A DNA stretch of 64,000 nt. Source: Agrobacterium salinitolerans (GTDB lineage Bacteria; Pseudomonadota; Alphaproteobacteria; Rhizobiales; Rhizobiaceae). The stretch is taken from positions 1-64,000 of the forward strand of contig NZ_MRDH01000023.1 of assembly GCF_002008225.1 (NCBI RefSeq). Reading direction: 5' to 3'. This document shows, in pieces, positions 7,750 through 16,097 of the stretch. The notes under the pieces were generated by a model, which did not search any database, was not told the origin of the DNA, and worked only from the letters and a program-made list of their open reading frames with translations. How positions within the stretch are numbered: position 1 is the first letter of the stretch; each line of letters opens with the position of its first letter. Both the position numbers and the translations under genes were made by a program.

Positions 7750-8907
7750 TTATTGCGCTTTTTCAAGCGCCGTCAGGATTTCATAGGCCGCAGAAACCCG
7801 CTCCTCATTGGGGTAGTTTTTATTGGCCAGAATGACGATGCCCAATTTCTGCTTTGGGATGAACGCCACATAAGCGCCGAAACCATTGGTGGAGCCGGTC
7901 TTGTTGATGAAGACATCCTGACGCGGTTTCATGGGCGGCGAGATTTCAGAGACCGGAACAGTCTTGAGCAGGGCACCGGAATTCAGCTCTCGCAATGTCT
8001 CCCGCTGCGCGGGACGGGCATATTGCTCCCAGACCATGTCCTGCGTCATGGCGCCGACGCTGAAATATCCCGTATGGGTGTTGGTGAGCGCCTGCTGGAT
8101 TTTTCCGTCCAGCTTTTCCAGTCCCATATTCGCATTGACGAAGCGGATCATGTCTGCCGCTGTCGATTTGACGCCGTAGGCTTCCGAAGAGAGAACGGCG
8201 GGGGTCACGCGGGCGGGCTCGCCCGTTCGCTTATAGCCCTGCGCGTAATCGGCCATCTTTGCCTCGGGCACCACGGTGAAGGTGTTCTTCAGGCCCAGAG
8301 CGGGGAAGAGTGTATCTTTCATGGCGTCATCGAAGCTTTGGCCCATGGCCTTTGCGGTGATGTATCCGAGCATTCCGATGCTGGGATTGGCGTAGGTTCT
8401 GTGCGTTCCTGGCTTGTATGAGGGTTTCCAGGCCTTGAGATAGGCCAGCAACTGCTGTTCCGTCTTGACGTTATCCGGCACCTGCAACGGAAAGCCGCCG
8501 GCAGTGTGGGTGCCGAGTTGCATCAGCGTGACATCGCCGAAGGGCTTGCCCTTCATGGACGGAAGATTATCTTCGACCTTGCTCGAGAGCGAAAGCTGGC
8601 CATTCATTTCGGCATAGGTGCTGAGGGTAACCGTGAAAGTTTTGGAAATGGAGCCGAGTTCGAAAAGCGTCTGCGCCGTCACCGGCTTGCCCGAGCTTTT
8701 GGACATGACGCCATAGGTGAAGATGTGGCTTTCACCATCGACACTGATACCAACGGCAAGGCCCGGAATGCCGTTTTTCTCCATGATCGGTTTGATCGCG
8801 GCATCCGTTATCGCTTTCAGCTTTGCCTCATCGGCGGCAAAAGCCTGTGTTAACAGGCTCGTCGAGAGCAAGGCCGCCAGTGCGACATGTCTGCTGTTGA
8901 GTTTCAT
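7750..8907 (-). CDS. ampC: Class C beta-lactamase
   Basis: 385 residues including a signal peptide (about 24 residues, cut after QAFA). Periplasmic serine beta-lactamase hydrolysing cephalosporins and penicillins. The catalytic set is complete: S86-I-S-K89 (nucleophile and lysine), Y172-A-N174, and K336-T-G338. Length and motif spacing match chromosomal AmpC enzymes. The ATG follows GGAGAAC; the longer frame to 9123 would overlap the regulator and bury the signal peptide. It is divergent from a LysR-type gene that closely fits AmpR, 133 bp away. Expression is therefore likely inducible through cell-wall muropeptides, as known for ampR-ampC pairs. Confidence 0.93.
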   Translation of the reverse strand: MKLNSRHVALAALLSTSLLTQAFAADEAKLKAITDAAIKPIMEKNGIPGLAVGISVDGESHIFTYGVMSKSSGKPVTAQTLFELGSISKTFTVTLSTYAEMNGQLSLSSKVEDNLPSMKGKPFGDVTLMQLGTHTAGGFPLQVPDNVKTEQQLLAYLKAWKPSYKPGTHRTYANPSIGMLGYITAKAMGQSFDDAMKDTLFPALGLKNTFTVVPEAKMADYAQGYKRTGEPARVTPAVLSSEAYGVKSTAADMIRFVNANMGLEKLDGKIQQALTNTHTGYFSVGAMTQDMVWEQYARPAQRETLRELNSGALLKTVPVSEISPPMKPRQDVFINKTGSTNGFGAYVAFIPKQKLGIVILANKNYPNEERVSAAYEILTALEKAQ

Positions 8908-9040
8908 CTTTCGCGTTCTCCAAAACCTAGAGTGGATTTTAGGCGTGTTTGCCATCCCCAGCGAAAGACGTTTAACCGGCCTACATTGCACGAACAAATC
9001 ATGATATCTCGGAGGAGGCACAAGAAAATCTAGGTCTTGA
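8908..9040. promoter_or_regulatory. ampC-ampR divergent control region
   Basis: 133-bp intergenic stretch between two head-to-head genes, where AmpR-type proteins bind and regulate both. I cannot single out one convincing LysR box by eye. A strong GGAGGAGG lies at 9011-9018, but it is 22 nt before the ampR ATG. Confidence 0.5.
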
Positions 9041-9919
9041 ATGGTTCGGCAATTTCTCCCCCTGAACGGCCTACGGGCTTTTGAGGCATCGGCGCGACAC
9101 CTGAGCTTCACCCGCGCGGCCATCGAATTGTGTGTGACGCAGGCGGCTGTGAGCCAGCAGGTGAAAGGGCTGGAAAAGCGGCTTGGCGTTTCGCTTTTTC
9201 AGCGGCTTCCGCGCGGCCTGAAGATTACCGCCGAAGGCGAGGCCCTGCTGCCGACGGTAACCAGCTCCTTCGACCAGATGGCGACGACGCTTGACCGGAT
9301 CGAGGCCGGGCAGGTGCGCGAATTGCTGTTTCTGGGTGTTGTGGGAACCTTTGCCGTGGGCTGGCTGCTGCCCCGGCTGAAGGCGTTTCAAAAGCAGCAT
9401 CCCTTCATCGATGTCAGGGTTTCCACCAATAATAACCGGGTTGATATGGCGGCTGAAGGGCTGGATTTCGCCATTCGCTTCGGCCAGGGATCCTGGCATG
9501 GCACGGATGCCTTCCGATTGTTCGAGGCGCCACTTTCACCGCTTTGCACGCCGAAACTGGCGGAGACACTGAAAAAGCCGGCCGATCTGATGGAAGCGAC
9601 GCTGTTGCGCAGCTACCGAGCAGATGAATGGAGCAACTGGTTTGCGGCGGCCGGCGTCATACCTGCGGCACAGGTGAATGCCGGTATCGTCTTCGACACG
9701 TCTCTGGGCATGATGGAGGCCGCGCTTCAGGGGCTGGGCGTGGCGCTGGCGCCGCCATCGATGTTTTCGCGGCATCTGGCCTCCGGCGCGATCATACAGC
9801 CTTTTCCGGTTACCATTTCGCTCGGGAGCTACTGGCTGACCCGGCTGCAATCGAAACCGCCTACACCCGCCATGCAGGCCTTTTCCGACTGGCTGTTCGA
9901 GACCATCAGTGCTGCGTGA
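9041..9919 (+). CDS. ampR: LysR-type regulator of beta-lactamase (AmpR-like)
   Basis: 292 residues. N-terminal winged helix-turn-helix (LPLNGLRAFEASARHLSFTR, then AAVSQQVKGLEKRLGVSLF), followed by a periplasmic-binding-protein-like effector domain (about 90-290). The residues NRVDMAAEGLDFAIRFGQG and the adjacency to ampC fit the GcvA/AmpR subfamily, which senses anhydromuropeptides versus UDP-muramyl-pentapeptide. An in-frame stop lies immediately before the ATG, so the start is fixed. However, the spacing to the only strong purine-rich site (22 nt) is poor, which suggests weak translation. It converges with chrA, leaving only 9 bp between the two stops. Confidence 0.88.
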   Translation: MVRQFLPLNGLRAFEASARHLSFTRAAIELCVTQAAVSQQVKGLEKRLGVSLFQRLPRGLKITAEGEALLPTVTSSFDQMATTLDRIEAGQVRELLFLGVVGTFAVGWLLPRLKAFQKQHPFIDVRVSTNNNRVDMAAEGLDFAIRFGQGSWHGTDAFRLFEAPLSPLCTPKLAETLKKPADLMEATLLRSYRADEWSNWFAAAGVIPAAQVNAGIVFDTSLGMMEAALQGLGVALAPPSMFSRHLASGAIIQPFPVTISLGSYWLTRLQSKPPTPAMQAFSDWLFETISAA

Positions 9920-9928
9920 TCGGCCCTA

Positions 9929-11158
9929 TCACATTAAGGCAAGCAGAACGCCGCCTGACGCGCAGAGCAGGACCACGGCCCATGGCGGCGTTTTCCACAC
10001 CGTCAGCAGGATGAAGCCGGTGAGCGCAAGGGTAAAATCCTTCGGCGTGAAGATCGCGCTTGTCCACACCGGATCGTAAAGTGCCGCACCGAGAATGCCG
10101 ACGACGGCGGCATTTGCGCCGCGCATGGCGGCCTGCGCCAGAAGGTGTTTGCGGAACCCTTCCCAGAAGGGCAGCGCGCCGACGAGCAGCAACATGCCGG
10201 GCAGGAAGATCGCAACAAGGGCGATCGCCGCGCCTGTAACACCGTTGGGCTGCGGCCCCACCACCGCACCGAGATAGGCAGCGAAGGTGAAGAGCGGACC
10301 GGGCACGGCCTGGGTTGCGCCATAACCGGCGATGAAGGCATTTTCCGGAACCCAGCCCGTGGCGACGACTTCCGATTGCAGCAGCGGCAGCACCACATGG
10401 CCGCCGCCGAAAACCAGCGCGCCGGCGCGATAAAAGGCATCGAACAAGGAGAGGCCTTGTGAAGCCGCGACGGCCGCAAAGAGCGGCAGGAGGCCAAGAA
10501 GCAGGGCAAAGGTGGCGAGCGCAATGTATCCCGCACTTTTCGGCACCCGGAAGGCGAGATGGGTGGCCTGACGCGCGGCATCGGCACGACAGAAGACAAG
10601 CCCGGCGAGCGCGCCGACGGCAAGCGCCAGGATCTGCCCGAAGGCGCCGGCGACAAACACGACGCAGACGATGCCAGCAAGCGCGATGCTGGCCCGCTCA
10701 CGATCCGGCGCAAGGCTTTTTGCCATGCCCCAGACCGCCTGCGCCACGACGGCAACGGCGACGATTTTCAGCCCATGCAGGAGGCCGGTGCCGACCGGCC
10801 CTTCGATGGAGGCGGCGACCATGGCGAAGAAAAACAGAAAAATGGCGGATGGCAGGGTAAAAGCCGTCCAGGCCGCCAGCGCACCGAGCGGACCTGCCCG
10901 CCGCAGTCCGAGCGCAAACCCCACCTGGCTGGAGGCGGGACCGGGAAGAAACTGGCAGAGCGCCACGAGATCGGCATAACCGGCCTCATCGATCCATTTG
11001 CGCCGCACGACGAGCTCATCGCGAAAGTAACCGAGATGGGCGATGGGGCCGCCGAAGGAGGTGACGCCGAGCTTCAGGAATGCCGCGAAAACCTCGCCGG
11101 GCGTGCCGTGTCTCTGGCCGTGCACTTCGGTCTCTATGCTTCGCGTTGACGATTTCAC
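9929..11158 (-). CDS. chrA: Chromate transporter, long-chain ChrA
   Basis: 409 residues with two homologous halves, as in long CHR-family proteins. The first half has FLKLGVTSFGGPIAHLGYFR and LCQFLPGPASSQVGFALG. The second half has AFYRAGALVFGGGHVVLPLL and YGATQAVPGPLFTFAAYLG. These are the paired FGGP and PGP motifs of chromate ion efflux proteins. It exports chromate across the inner membrane, probably driven by the membrane potential. GTG start chosen at 11158 because GGGAG lies 8 nt upstream; a TTG seven codons earlier has no such site. No chrB regulator is adjacent. Confidence 0.9.
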   Translation of the reverse strand: MKSSTRSIETEVHGQRHGTPGEVFAAFLKLGVTSFGGPIAHLGYFRDELVVRRKWIDEAGYADLVALCQFLPGPASSQVGFALGLRRAGPLGALAAWTAFTLPSAIFLFFFAMVAASIEGPVGTGLLHGLKIVAVAVVAQAVWGMAKSLAPDRERASIALAGIVCVVFVAGAFGQILALAVGALAGLVFCRADAARQATHLAFRVPKSAGYIALATFALLLGLLPLFAAVAASQGLSLFDAFYRAGALVFGGGHVVLPLLQSEVVATGWVPENAFIAGYGATQAVPGPLFTFAAYLGAVVGPQPNGVTGAAIALVAIFLPGMLLLVGALPFWEGFRKHLLAQAAMRGANAAVVGILGAALYDPVWTSAIFTPKDFTLALTGFILLTVWKTPPWAVVLLCASGGVLLALM

Positions 11159-11264
11159 CAAAGAACTCCCTGCGTGCAACGGCTAGTCGTCAACACATAT
11201 CAGCCTCAAAACGGTTTCGGTATCAGATACCATTATGACAGGGATATGAAGGGGCTGGCCGCAT

Positions 11265-11299
11265 CGACGCCGGAACGTTGAGATAACGTTCCGGCGTCG
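11265..11299. terminator. Strong hairpin at the end of the coiled-coil operon
   Basis: Perfect 15-bp inverted repeat (arms 11265-11279 and 11285-11299) with a 5-nt loop. It lies 24 nt beyond the stop of the last gene of the operon and about 100 bp before chrA. No long U tract is present on either side, so termination may be inefficient or Rho assisted. Confidence 0.5.
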
Positions 11300-11323
11300 T
11301 TTGGCGATTATCCAGCGAAGGGC

Positions 11324-11809
11324 CTATCGCTCGGTCGGCAACAGGTCGGCGAAGTGCGAGATCCAGCCATTTTCATCGGTGCCGCCGGAAAAACCCGTTG
11401 CCTCCCAGATGATGTGATGCCTGTTGCTGCCGTTATGAATAGTCACCGCGGCGGCGATGGGGGTCGGGGATCGCCACGAAAAGTTGCGGTTCGCCCCGGG
11501 CTCGAGATGGCTTAGGGATTCGAGCTGGACATCGTCGAGAAAAAGCACCGTGCTCATCTGCGTCTCATAGAGATATTCCCATCGCGCCTGCGCCAGCGCA
11601 TTCGCTGCCGCAACGAGAAGATTGCTCTCGCCGACGGGATCGGCCAGGGCCGCCAGGCGCCATGCGGCGAAGATATTGGCGATATCCCCTGTGCCGAGCC
11701 CAAGGCTTGAGAAGAATTCGATGGTCTGCGCATTGTTGCTAAAAGCATCATAGCCCGCTTCGCCGAAGGGCCGAATATGCTTGACGACGAAATTGCTGAG
11801 AATTGGCAT
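11324..11809 (-). CDS. Orphan protein, last gene of the coiled-coil/peptidase operon
   Basis: 161 residues, no signal peptide or membrane segment. I do not recognise the family. It has a helical, alanine-rich middle part (about 30-85: IFAAWRLAALADPVGESNLL, AANALAQARWEYLYE) and a beta-rich C-terminal half (about 85-160) with Trp residues and a HHIIWEATGFSGG stretch. The ATG is set by an excellent AGGAGATAC site. It sits 130 bp after the cysteine-peptidase-like gene in the same direction, and both genes share a similar upstream AAGGAGA motif. A role as immunity, chaperone or partner protein is possible but unproven. Confidence 0.65.
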   Translation of the reverse strand: MPILSNFVVKHIRPFGEAGYDAFSNNAQTIEFFSSLGLGTGDIANIFAAWRLAALADPVGESNLLVAAANALAQARWEYLYETQMSTVLFLDDVQLESLSHLEPGANRNFSWRSPTPIAAAVTIHNGSNRHHIIWEATGFSGGTDENGWISHFADLLPTER

Positions 11810-11939
11810 GTGTATCTCCTTTTGGGACATGGGCCACCTGTTCCCGGACGTCGACGTGCAGGAGCGCATGGTGGGATTTTGTGTTATTGGGGCGCCGGAT
11901 ATCTCCGGCAATCGAGGGAAATGCAGTCGGTTTGCCGGC

Positions 11940-12482
11940 CTAACCGAAGACGATGGCGACGCGGGCCGGCATTGCCAGAAATTCCTGCAAGCCGATGCGG
12001 GTTCTGGCGCCGCCTCGCCCTGCCGGCCATGGATCGAGAATATGAAGTTCGAGATTCTTGCCGTTCACGGTGTAGCCGTAGACGAGGTAATAGTGGTATT
12101 CCGTTCCGATCACGAAGACGCGGTTGTTATCGATCTCGTGTCTGACGGTATCGGCTGTCAGGCCATTGACGAAGTGGCCGCTTGTCGTGGTGTGATCGAA
12201 GGCGTTCCACTGGCTGGAAACCAGCTTGACGACATTGCTGTTTGCATTGGCACCGCCCTGCTCATCGATGCCGGCGGATTGATCCAGAACCTGCGCCAGC
12301 TCCCAGCGCTCCTGAACCTGCGGATCGACGCTCGCAAGCGCCTCGGTGTTGCGCCTTGCAATCTCGTATTGGGTGGCGGCGGGAAGCCCGTAATAGGCCC
12401 GCACCATCTGCTCGACGGCGGCAAAGCACCAGGCGGGGGTGTCCTGAGGCACCAAAACGGGAGGGTTATTGACTGTCGGCAT
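11940..12482 (-). CDS. Papain-like (C39-type) cysteine peptidase fold protein
   Basis: 180 residues, cytoplasmic by appearance (no signal peptide). The papain-fold catalytic set is visible: oxyanion Gln13 in VPQDTPAW, Cys19 in WCFAAVEQM, His130 in TEYHYYLVYGY and Asp150 in HILDPWP. The spacing is that of stand-alone C39-like or AvrRpt2-like cysteine peptidase domains. No ABC or transmembrane domains are attached, so it is not a bacteriocin exporter. Start chosen at MPTVNN with AAGGAGA upstream. It lies downstream of two coiled-coil genes and 218 bp after the nearest one, which leaves room for its own promoter. The target is unknown; it may process an operon partner or an outside protein. Confidence 0.75.
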   Translation of the reverse strand: MPTVNNPPVLVPQDTPAWCFAAVEQMVRAYYGLPAATQYEIARRNTEALASVDPQVQERWELAQVLDQSAGIDEQGGANANSNVVKLVSSQWNAFDHTTTSGHFVNGLTADTVRHEIDNNRVFVIGTEYHYYLVYGYTVNGKNLELHILDPWPAGRGGARTRIGLQEFLAMPARVAIVFG

Positions 12483-12577
12483 GGTCTTCTCCTTTCTGAA
12501 AATGACGTGGCATGAGGCACTTCGATGGCGGCCGGATGCCTGTCGTTGATTTGGTGAATGTCGAAGTTTCGGCGGCC

Positions 12578-12605
12578 GTCCTGCCGGCATCTGCGCCGGC
12601 AGGAC
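12578..12605. other. Intergenic GC hairpin within the operon
   Basis: Perfect 11-bp inverted repeat (GTCCTGCCGGC / GCCGGCAGGAC) with a 6-nt loop. It lies between the large coiled-coil gene and the cysteine-peptidase gene. No U tract follows, so it more likely protects or partitions the mRNA than terminates it. Confidence 0.45.
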
Positions 12606-12701
12606 ATTGCCCATGATCCCATGCCCGAGGGGGACGATTCCGGCTGAGATCATGGATGCGTTTCTGCCGAGCCGGAAAAGGAACGGCAGGGTCTCAAGGG
12701 A

Positions 12702-14570
12702 TCAGGCGGTCTTGCTCAGATCCTGACGATAGGCCTGCAACGACGCGATTTTTGCGTCCGCGGCGGCCTCGCGTTCGGCGACGATGGCCGAGAGCTTCTC
12801 CGCGACACCCGCCAGATAGGCCGGCAGATCGTCACTTTTGATATATCCGCCCTGCAACTTGTTCAGCTTCGACCATCCTTCGGCAAAGCTGCGATTGAAG
12901 CGGTCGGAGACGATAACCACCGCGTGCCACTGGGCGGTTTGCCTGACGAAGAACTCGTCGACGGAGCGGATGAGCTGCGCGAAGCGGTTCTTTCGCAGCG
13001 TCTCCTGCCCGGCGACATTTTCAATGCCGGTGATCTGATGCTGGGCATCATCTGCGACCGCTTGCATGAAATCGGCGAAGCCCTTGAAGAAGAAGGCGAT
13101 TTCTTCAACGATTTCCTTCATGCGTTTCAGCGCCGAAATGCTGACATTGAGCGATTGCACCGCAAGCTTGATCTTGTCATCCTCTGCCTGCTTTCCCTTC
13201 AGGAGGGCGTTGATCCTGATGAGTTCTGCCGCCTGGGTACGGCGCTCCTTCTCATAGGCCTCCGCCTTGTCGATCATCTGCATCTGGATTTCGCGCAGGC
13301 TGGCAGCCTGCTGCTGCTGCTCTTCGGAAAGCTTGCCCAGCCCCTTGTCCAAAGCATCGAGCGAGGCCTGCAGACTGGAAATAACCGTTTGCTGAGCGGC
13401 GATCTTTTCTTCCTGCGCCTTGAGTTCCGCGGCGCGTGCAGCCAGACGTTTATCGAGTTCGGCAAGCTCGATGGCCTTGCTCGATTTGGGGTCGGCGCTT
13501 TCCGCGTCGTCCGCAAGCTTCGCCTTGGCGTCCTCGAGCGACTTGACATCTCCCTTCAGAGCGTCGCGTTTTTCCTCGCTCTTGCGAAGCTCGGCTTTCT
13601 TTTCGGAAAGCTCGCTCTGCTTGGCGGCCGCATCGGCCTTGCTTCCGCCGCCTGACGGGGTGCGGGAGCCGCCACCCTGGCCCTGCCCGTCCGCATCCTG
13701 TCCGGCCTTGGATTGTCCCGAAAGCGCGCCGCCAACCGACGAGGCCAGCATGGAGGCGGGACCGCCTGCCACCATGGCAATGGCGGGAATTGCGCTTGAA
13801 ATCATCTGCGCGCCGACCCGGACGATCGACATGACAAAAGCACGCTGCTCCGCCGTATTGGCCCGCTGCTCATATTCCCGGGCCTTCTTTTCGAATGCCG
13901 AAACCTGTTCCTTGAGATCGTTGACAAGCGATTCAAGCTGTTCCCGTCGTGCGTCCGCCTCCCGGATTTCCCGTTCCATCACCGCTTTATCGGCGAGGCG
14001 TTTGCTCAAGGCCGTTTCGCTCATATCCGTGGTTTGCGCCGTGTCCCTGATGATGGCGTCGTAGGTCGCAGCAAGGGCCAGAAGCTCGTCTCGAACGCTG
14101 AGCGCCCTATCCCGGATGCCCGTTGCGAGCTTTATCAGATCGTTGGAGACGAATGCCTTGATTTCGGCCTGATCGTTTTCTTCCCTGACATCGAGCCAGT
14201 CCGGGAAAAGATCGGCGATGGACAGGCCGATACGGGTCGCCGCCGCCATCGCGTTCTTCATGACTATTTCGCTTTTCTGCTGCGACGTGATCAGCCTGTT
14301 CATGATAGCGCTGATGCGGACGCGAATATCGCCGTTTTCCTGCGGCGTGGTGTTATAGGCGATGTAAAGCAGATCGATCGCATTGTCGGTGTCGCGCTTG
14401 GCGCGCTCGACATCATAGGTTCCCTGGATCTTATCGACATAGGACCGGACAAGCGCCGTATCAGACTTGGGAAGGCTGAAATTCGGTTGCGAAACGATCG
14501 CATCGACGCCGGCGTCGATTGCGCTGTTGATCTGGGCGGTCCGGCTCTCGAAAGTCACGACATTGTTCAT
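12702..14570 (-). CDS. Large coiled-coil protein with central hydrophobic hairpin
   Basis: 622 residues, no signal peptide, family not recognised. Helical N-terminal domain (1-190). Coiled coil about 190-245. Hydrophobic, Gly/Ala-rich segment about 246-288 (MSIVRVGAQMISSAIPAIAM and following) able to form a membrane hairpin. Gly/Ser linker 288-315. Long charged coiled coil 315-470. Helical C-terminal domain containing AFFFKGFADFMQAV. A hydrophobic hairpin between long helices recalls alpha-helical pore-forming toxins, but I cannot show homology. The second ATG is chosen because AGGAG lies 7 nt before it; the first ATG (14576) is almost on top of that site. It follows the exported coiled-coil gene by about 50 bp. 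Confidence 0.75.
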   Translation of the reverse strand: MNNVVTFESRTAQINSAIDAGVDAIVSQPNFSLPKSDTALVRSYVDKIQGTYDVERAKRDTDNAIDLLYIAYNTTPQENGDIRVRISAIMNRLITSQQKSEIVMKNAMAAATRIGLSIADLFPDWLDVREENDQAEIKAFVSNDLIKLATGIRDRALSVRDELLALAATYDAIIRDTAQTTDMSETALSKRLADKAVMEREIREADARREQLESLVNDLKEQVSAFEKKAREYEQRANTAEQRAFVMSIVRVGAQMISSAIPAIAMVAGGPASMLASSVGGALSGQSKAGQDADGQGQGGGSRTPSGGGSKADAAAKQSELSEKKAELRKSEEKRDALKGDVKSLEDAKAKLADDAESADPKSSKAIELAELDKRLAARAAELKAQEEKIAAQQTVISSLQASLDALDKGLGKLSEEQQQQAASLREIQMQMIDKAEAYEKERRTQAAELIRINALLKGKQAEDDKIKLAVQSLNVSISALKRMKEIVEEIAFFFKGFADFMQAVADDAQHQITGIENVAGQETLRKNRFAQLIRSVDEFFVRQTAQWHAVVIVSDRFNRSFAEGWSKLNKLQGGYIKSDDLPAYLAGVAEKLSAIVAEREAAADAKIASLQAYRQDLSKTA

Positions 14571-14621
14571 TTTCATGCTCCTGTTGATGGGTGGTTGCGG
14601 AGAGTCATTGGGGGTGATCGT

Positions 14622-15524
14622 TCACGATCCGCATTGTTTCTTCGCGTCGTCAGGCAGCCCGGCCTCGGTGGAGGAAATGAACTGCGGCACGTCTTTGGTC
14701 AGGCCGTCGATCTCGGTCGACAGCCGCGTAACCTGACGTATTTTCGCGTCGTCAGGATTGACCTCGCTCGCTTCCTTCAGAGCACTGGTGAAGTTGGCGA
14801 CCTGAATGTTGAAGTCCTGAACCTTGACGTTGATGGTAGAGATTGCCGCCTTGAGCCTGGTGATCTGCTCCTCCAGAGTTTTCACCGCCTTCTGGTTTTC
14901 CGCGTGGCTCTGCTGTGCCGCCGCAAGCTGGCGGCGATTGTTTTCGAGCTGGTTGCGAACGCCTTCAAGAGCCGCCCGGGCATTGTCCAGACGCGGCCGC
15001 GCGGTGCGGTATTCCCTCTCCGCATCATTCATCCAGCCCAGCGCCTTGACCGCCGCGTCACCGGCTTGGCAAATTCCCGGCAGGAAGAAGAGGACGCCGC
15101 TGCATATTTTTACTCGCTTGGCCTGCTCGTCCATTTCCTTCCGGGCTTTTTCGAAGGTGGCCTGACGCGCCCTGACGTTCTCGCTCTCGGACTGGACCAG
15201 CTCCTCGTAGCCCTTCACGCTGGTTTCGGACTGCACCACCTGCCGCTCCAGTTCGATCTGCAGGTACATGGCCTGCCCCAGCGCCTTCTCGCGGTCAACG
15301 CTGAGCTGCTGTTGCGCCGTCAGATGTTCCATCAGGCACGCGGATCGACGGCCGAGCAGCTCGCGGCTCGCTTCCGCCTGTTCCAGTTTCGACTGGAAAG
15401 CCGCCGTCTGCTCGGCGGTGAGGGTCGCCGCGTTCGCAAGGGTCGGCTGGCCCATGGACGGGATATCGAAATTCATTGCGAAGGCCGCAAGGCCTGCAAA
15501 AACAACATGCTTAAGTTGAATCAT
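14622..15524 (-). CDS. Exported coiled-coil protein with short hydrophobic segment
   Basis: 300 residues. Signal peptide (about 1-32, cut after LANA), so periplasmic or secreted. Coiled coil at about 38-138, a hydrophobic stretch at 140-163 (CSGVLFFLPGICQAGDAAVK) with Cys141 and Cys152, then a second long coiled coil at about 165-250 and a short C-terminal domain ending near Cys298. Helix, hydrophobic hairpin, helix is the same plan as the next gene. The ATG has a strong AGAGGAGG site. It is the first gene of the unusual four-gene operon. I do not recognise the family. A two-component pore or an envelope scaffold are the two ideas that fit. Confidence 0.75.
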   Translation of the reverse strand: MIQLKHVVFAGLAAFAMNFDIPSMGQPTLANAATLTAEQTAAFQSKLEQAEASRELLGRRSACLMEHLTAQQQLSVDREKALGQAMYLQIELERQVVQSETSVKGYEELVQSESENVRARQATFEKARKEMDEQAKRVKICSGVLFFLPGICQAGDAAVKALGWMNDAEREYRTARPRLDNARAALEGVRNQLENNRRQLAAAQQSHAENQKAVKTLEEQITRLKAAISTINVKVQDFNIQVANFTSALKEASEVNPDDAKIRQVTRLSTEIDGLTKDVPQFISSTEAGLPDDAKKQCGS

Positions 15525-16097
15525 TTCAACCTCCTCTGAAGAATCGGGGATGAATAAAGGGCATGAAGGGCTCTACGCGCCGCCCGGCATCGCTGCCGAA
15601 CGCGCCAGAGACATGGCAGTAACATTCGGGTGTCATGTGGTTTCGGATGTATCTTTCACGATGTCGTCAACGCCTAAAAAGCAACCATCAAAGATTGTAT
15701 TCATGGCAAATAGACAAAAGATTTCGCATCCACGACTTCACTAATTTATGCAATAAAAACAGTCGATAACTTCATTTTCAGCGTCACTCTCGCAAACCGT
15801 CTCAAAAGGGAACACATTTTAACGCGCTCCTTAACATTCAATTTATGAGAGTATTTCTTAATACCCCGCAACAGAGCCTCGGGGGAGTGCAACAAAATGC
15901 ACGCATCTTCCGGAGCGGAACCTTTCGGCTGTCACCCCTGCCCCAAGCGGCCGTTGTCAGCGAACAGAACTCACGCTTTCGAATTCGCCATAAAGTAGCG
16001 AATAACAAAAAACCACGGGAGAAAGGTATCCGGAAAAGCAGGCGCCCCAACTTCAAAGACGCACCCGAAAAGGGACTTCGCCCGACCTCGGCCGGAC
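15525..16097. promoter_or_regulatory. 573-bp divergent region upstream of the coiled-coil operon
   Basis: This region is clearly more AT-rich (especially about 15640-15850) than its surroundings. It separates two divergent units, so it should hold the promoters of the coiled-coil operon and of the regulator-like gene. Two short plus-strand open frames (15550-15744, 15845-16159) look like chance frames with no good start sites. I could not identify a clear palindrome. Confidence 0.4.

Noticed and set aside
14034-15539. 501-residue plus-strand open frame opposite the two coiled-coil genes
   Set aside because: It is a mirror of coiled-coil coding sequence (high-GC third positions leave the antisense frame open). 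It has no ribosome-binding site, and both sense proteins have clear starts and domains.
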